Below are positions 61,761-64,000 of a stretch of 64,000 nucleotides of DNA, piece after piece. Each line of letters opens with the position of its first letter. Position 1 is the stretch's first letter. The stretch covers positions 7,492,501 through 7,556,500 of the forward strand of contig NC_071670.1 of assembly GCF_028554725.1 (NCBI RefSeq). The letters run 5' to 3'. The translations under genes were made by a program, and so were the position numbers. Origin of the DNA: Zeugodacus cucurbitae (taxonomy: Eukaryota; Arthropoda; Insecta; Diptera; Tephritidae). The notes below the pieces were generated by a model. The model searched no databases. It worked only from the letters and a program-made list of their open reading frames with translations, and was not told where the DNA came from.

Positions 61761-63186
61761 AAAAATGATGGAACAAATAGTGAAATACCCACGCTTCACC
61801 CACCCTAAATCTAATTTCGAAACATTTAGAACAGTTAGCTTTTTAAAAGCTTTAATTAAACACAACTTTTGAGCACTTAAACTGTGCTACCTTTAAAAAA
61901 TCGCTTTTGCTGCGCAGCCAATACGAAATTTACATATTTTTCATTTACATTATTTCACCAATATAACGGACAATTTTATTTTGAAAACATTTTTTTGCGG
62001 TTTTTTCGTGTACGAATTTTTGAGTAGCCGAAAATTCATGGCAACGCCGCATTTGCCATAAGCTGTTGCACCTTTAACTACAAACCGCTGTTACAACACT
62101 ACATAAATACTATATTGTACAATAAAAGCAATAACAACAACAACAATCAATCAACGTATGCATGTTGTATGTATGTATGTACTTTTGCAATGTTTTCAAA
62201 CGGTGCTTTTGTTTCATTGCCGCGTTTGCATGAAATAAAAACTTATAATAAAAGCTTTGCGAAAAAGTGGCGTATACAAAAACAAAGCACAGCCACACAC
62301 ACATATACACACTCACATGCATATGCATACAGCCAGAAGCACACCTGCATGCATAGCGTACATACATATATACATATATGAGTACATTTACATACAAAAT
62401 TGTTTTTGACCGATTAAAACGCTTCCAGGCAATTTGGCATTGAACAAAACCAATCGGCGGCAACATGATGAAATATGAACGAAAATATTGTTGTGGTGTG
62501 AGTAACGATGCTGCATGCGGAGGTGCTGTTAGTTTTTGTGACAGAGTTGCCAGATTTTTGTGGAAGAAAATATTTAAAAATATTTGAAAATTTTAAAAAT
62601 TTGAATTTAAAAATTTTGGAAAATTCAAAAATATTTCAAAATTTCATAAATTTTAAAAATATTTTCTTTCTCCGTTAAAATTACTCCAAAACCTGCTTTC
62701 CAGATCAAACAGATCCACATAAAAGTTAATATGATCTGCGTTGTGATCTTTGAAGAGTTAGGAACCGAAATATTCCCCTTCTCAATATTTGCCAATTTTT
62801 TACAGAACATCGCTATATATATATTCAGAGCTAGTTTCGACCAAACCAACCATCCCCAGACGACGCTCAATTTATCAAGAAAGTTCTAGGTATCAAGTAT
62901 CAAACAGAATCTTTTGCAAGAGACGCGAAAAATCTGAATAATCGAACCGTCTAGGAACCGAGTGCACAAATTTATAGAAGATTGGATAAGTGTAATAACC
63001 AGACCTTTATGGAAGCGAATATCAAACATTGTCTACTGCAAGCTCAGAAAGCCTGATTAGACGAACTTCTTCAAAAACAAAAATAATTGAGTTCCTATTG
63101 CCCTATAGCAATCCATATAAGTTATCGAGCTTTGAACTGGATCTGTAATAACCCAGAAACTTCGAAATCAGTGACATAAGTTGATC
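61761..63186. other. Non-coding stretch with one unique island
   Basis: Positions 61860-62540 are unique and GC-richer, with CAACAACAA and short CACACA/TACATA runs. Positions 62560-62650 are A/T words. No supported exon. Confidence 0.5.
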
Positions 63187-63468
63187 TCAGATGTCCGGGA
63201 CAACAATTTCAACAATGCATCCGTACAGCAACAAATAAGATGATGGAATCCACACGCTTTGAACGCCATTCACGGTGGAACCATCAACATCTTCCTTGCC
63301 TCCCTCCCAGTGAATGGCGTCCTTGGAGTCAAACCACCACTTACAGAAGATGAAGAGCTCGAGTTGCCACATGAAACCAGAGTCACCTCTTTGCAACCCA
63401 AACTCATCTAACATCCCTTTTCCTTTGGTGTGAACCCATCGAAACAGCACGTTTCCTGGGCCTCCCAT
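63187..63468 (-). CDS. Possible exon of an unidentified protein
   Basis: A minus-strand frame of 93 codons in DNA clearly richer in G and C than its surroundings, open for a further 20 or so codons upstream of its first ATG. It is Trp-rich (six Trp). The order LELFIFCKWWFDSKDAIHW ... GVQSVWIPSS ... LLLYG loosely recalls the W-x-D ... W and xVP(S) ... LY pattern of the ligand-binding domain in Cys-loop receptors. Spacing is off by several residues and no Cys loop is seen, so this is only a lead. Splice sites were not found with confidence, and no neighbouring exon can be joined within the window. Confidence 0.3.
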   Translation of the reverse strand: MGGPGNVLFRWVHTKGKGMLDEFGLQRGDSGFMWQLELFIFCKWWFDSKDAIHWEGGKEDVDGSTVNGVQSVWIPSSYLLLYGCIVEIVVPDI

Positions 63469-63841
63469 TAGATAACCTTGACGATAACTATAATTCTCTT
63501 TCCGTTCCAGCAGGGTTGGATAATTGTTGCAAACGCAACATGATTAAATTCTAAAAAACGGTGATTAAGCTTGGTAACCACGAGGAAACGTCTTAATAAG
63601 TTTCTGAATCTCATCGCAACCTCATTGATCTATTAGAATCCTAGTTTTAGGAAATCTACAACTTATCTGCGTCATAAGGCAATGATAATTCACATAAAAG
63701 GATATCCTCACATCGTTCTCTGGTCGGAAGTCGAGGTCATCACTTCAAGTAGGCGTCCCCGAGCTCTATATGGAGTTGTGGAATGACAAATGATGACAGG
63801 CAAGTGTCAACCAATATTGCTAACTCTATTTCTCTCTTTAG

Positions 63842-63971
63842 CCTTTTCTTTTACGCTGTATTTCTCTCGTTTGTCCTCACTATTATCCTGCTAACATTAC
63901 TCATTCTACAGTCTGACACCGTCGAAACAACTAACTTCCTGGACCGTCCCATAACTAGCCCATATTCTTAA
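63842..63971 (+). CDS. Possible terminal exon encoding a membrane segment
   Basis: A strong acceptor-like polypyrimidine tract (ATTTCTCTCTTTAG, ending 63841) precedes an open frame that encodes a 20-residue hydrophobic segment around FLSFVLTIILLTLLIL, then a polar tail of about 19 residues, and stops with TAA at 63969-63971. It would fit the last exon of a single-pass or C-terminally anchored membrane protein. No upstream exon on the + strand could be found, so it may be chance. Confidence 0.2.
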
Positions 63972-64000
63972 AAATACTGAACAGAGTATGTTTATTGCCT

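Overview
This window looks like nuclear DNA from a dipteran insect, most probably a tephritid fruit fly. It is strongly AT-rich, has GT-AG introns of 54 to 94 bp beside much longer ones, and is full of (CAA)n, (TA)n, (CA)n and (CT)n tracts. It carries RTE-like LINE fragments and mariner elements whose DD41D spacing matches the rosa (Crmar2) type known from tephritids. The species assignment is inference. I saw no bacterial features, rRNA or CRISPR array.

Layout. From 1 to about 29 kb there is no gene I can support. Moderately GC-rich unique blocks alternate with AT-rich low-complexity DNA and with many short, diverged tandem duplications of 60 to 430 bp, including a hierarchical GATGA-rich array at 16.1-17.8 kb. 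From 29.4 to 36.9 kb lie two 5'-truncated RTE-like insertions in opposite orientation. The second interrupts a degenerate satellite-like array (33.3-36.9 kb) whose roughly 145-bp units share a conserved dyad-like 20-bp box. A second box-type array, with a different motif, lies at 39.4-40.3 kb. A homogeneous 51-bp minisatellite with a three-unit higher-order pattern is at 41.9-42.6 kb. A decayed DD41D mariner is at 43.4-44.2 kb, and a near-perfect inverted repeat with 130-bp arms is at 46.2-46.5 kb.

The only well-supported host genes are two tandem paralogues on the + strand, at 49.29-51.56 kb and 53.28-57.74 kb. Each has five exons with identical intron phases (0, 2, 0, 0). Each encodes a small kelch-repeat propeller with no BTB or BACK domain and an N-terminus of the MGSxCS type, which predicts N-myristoylation plus palmitoylation. 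The second copy has an in-frame TAG where the first has CAG, 21 codons before the conserved stop, and its fourth intron has grown from 58 bp to 1.6 kb.

Downstream, 58.7-61.0 kb is a three-level nest. A dispersed repeat is split by an internally deleted mariner with 29-bp perfect terminal inverted repeats, and that mariner is split by an internally deleted DD41D mariner. Both mariners have clean TA target duplications. The right edge (63.2-64.0 kb) has two weak exon candidates on opposite strands.

Splice junctions, paralogy, terminal repeats and target duplications were read directly from the bases. Family names rest on motif recognition, without database searches.
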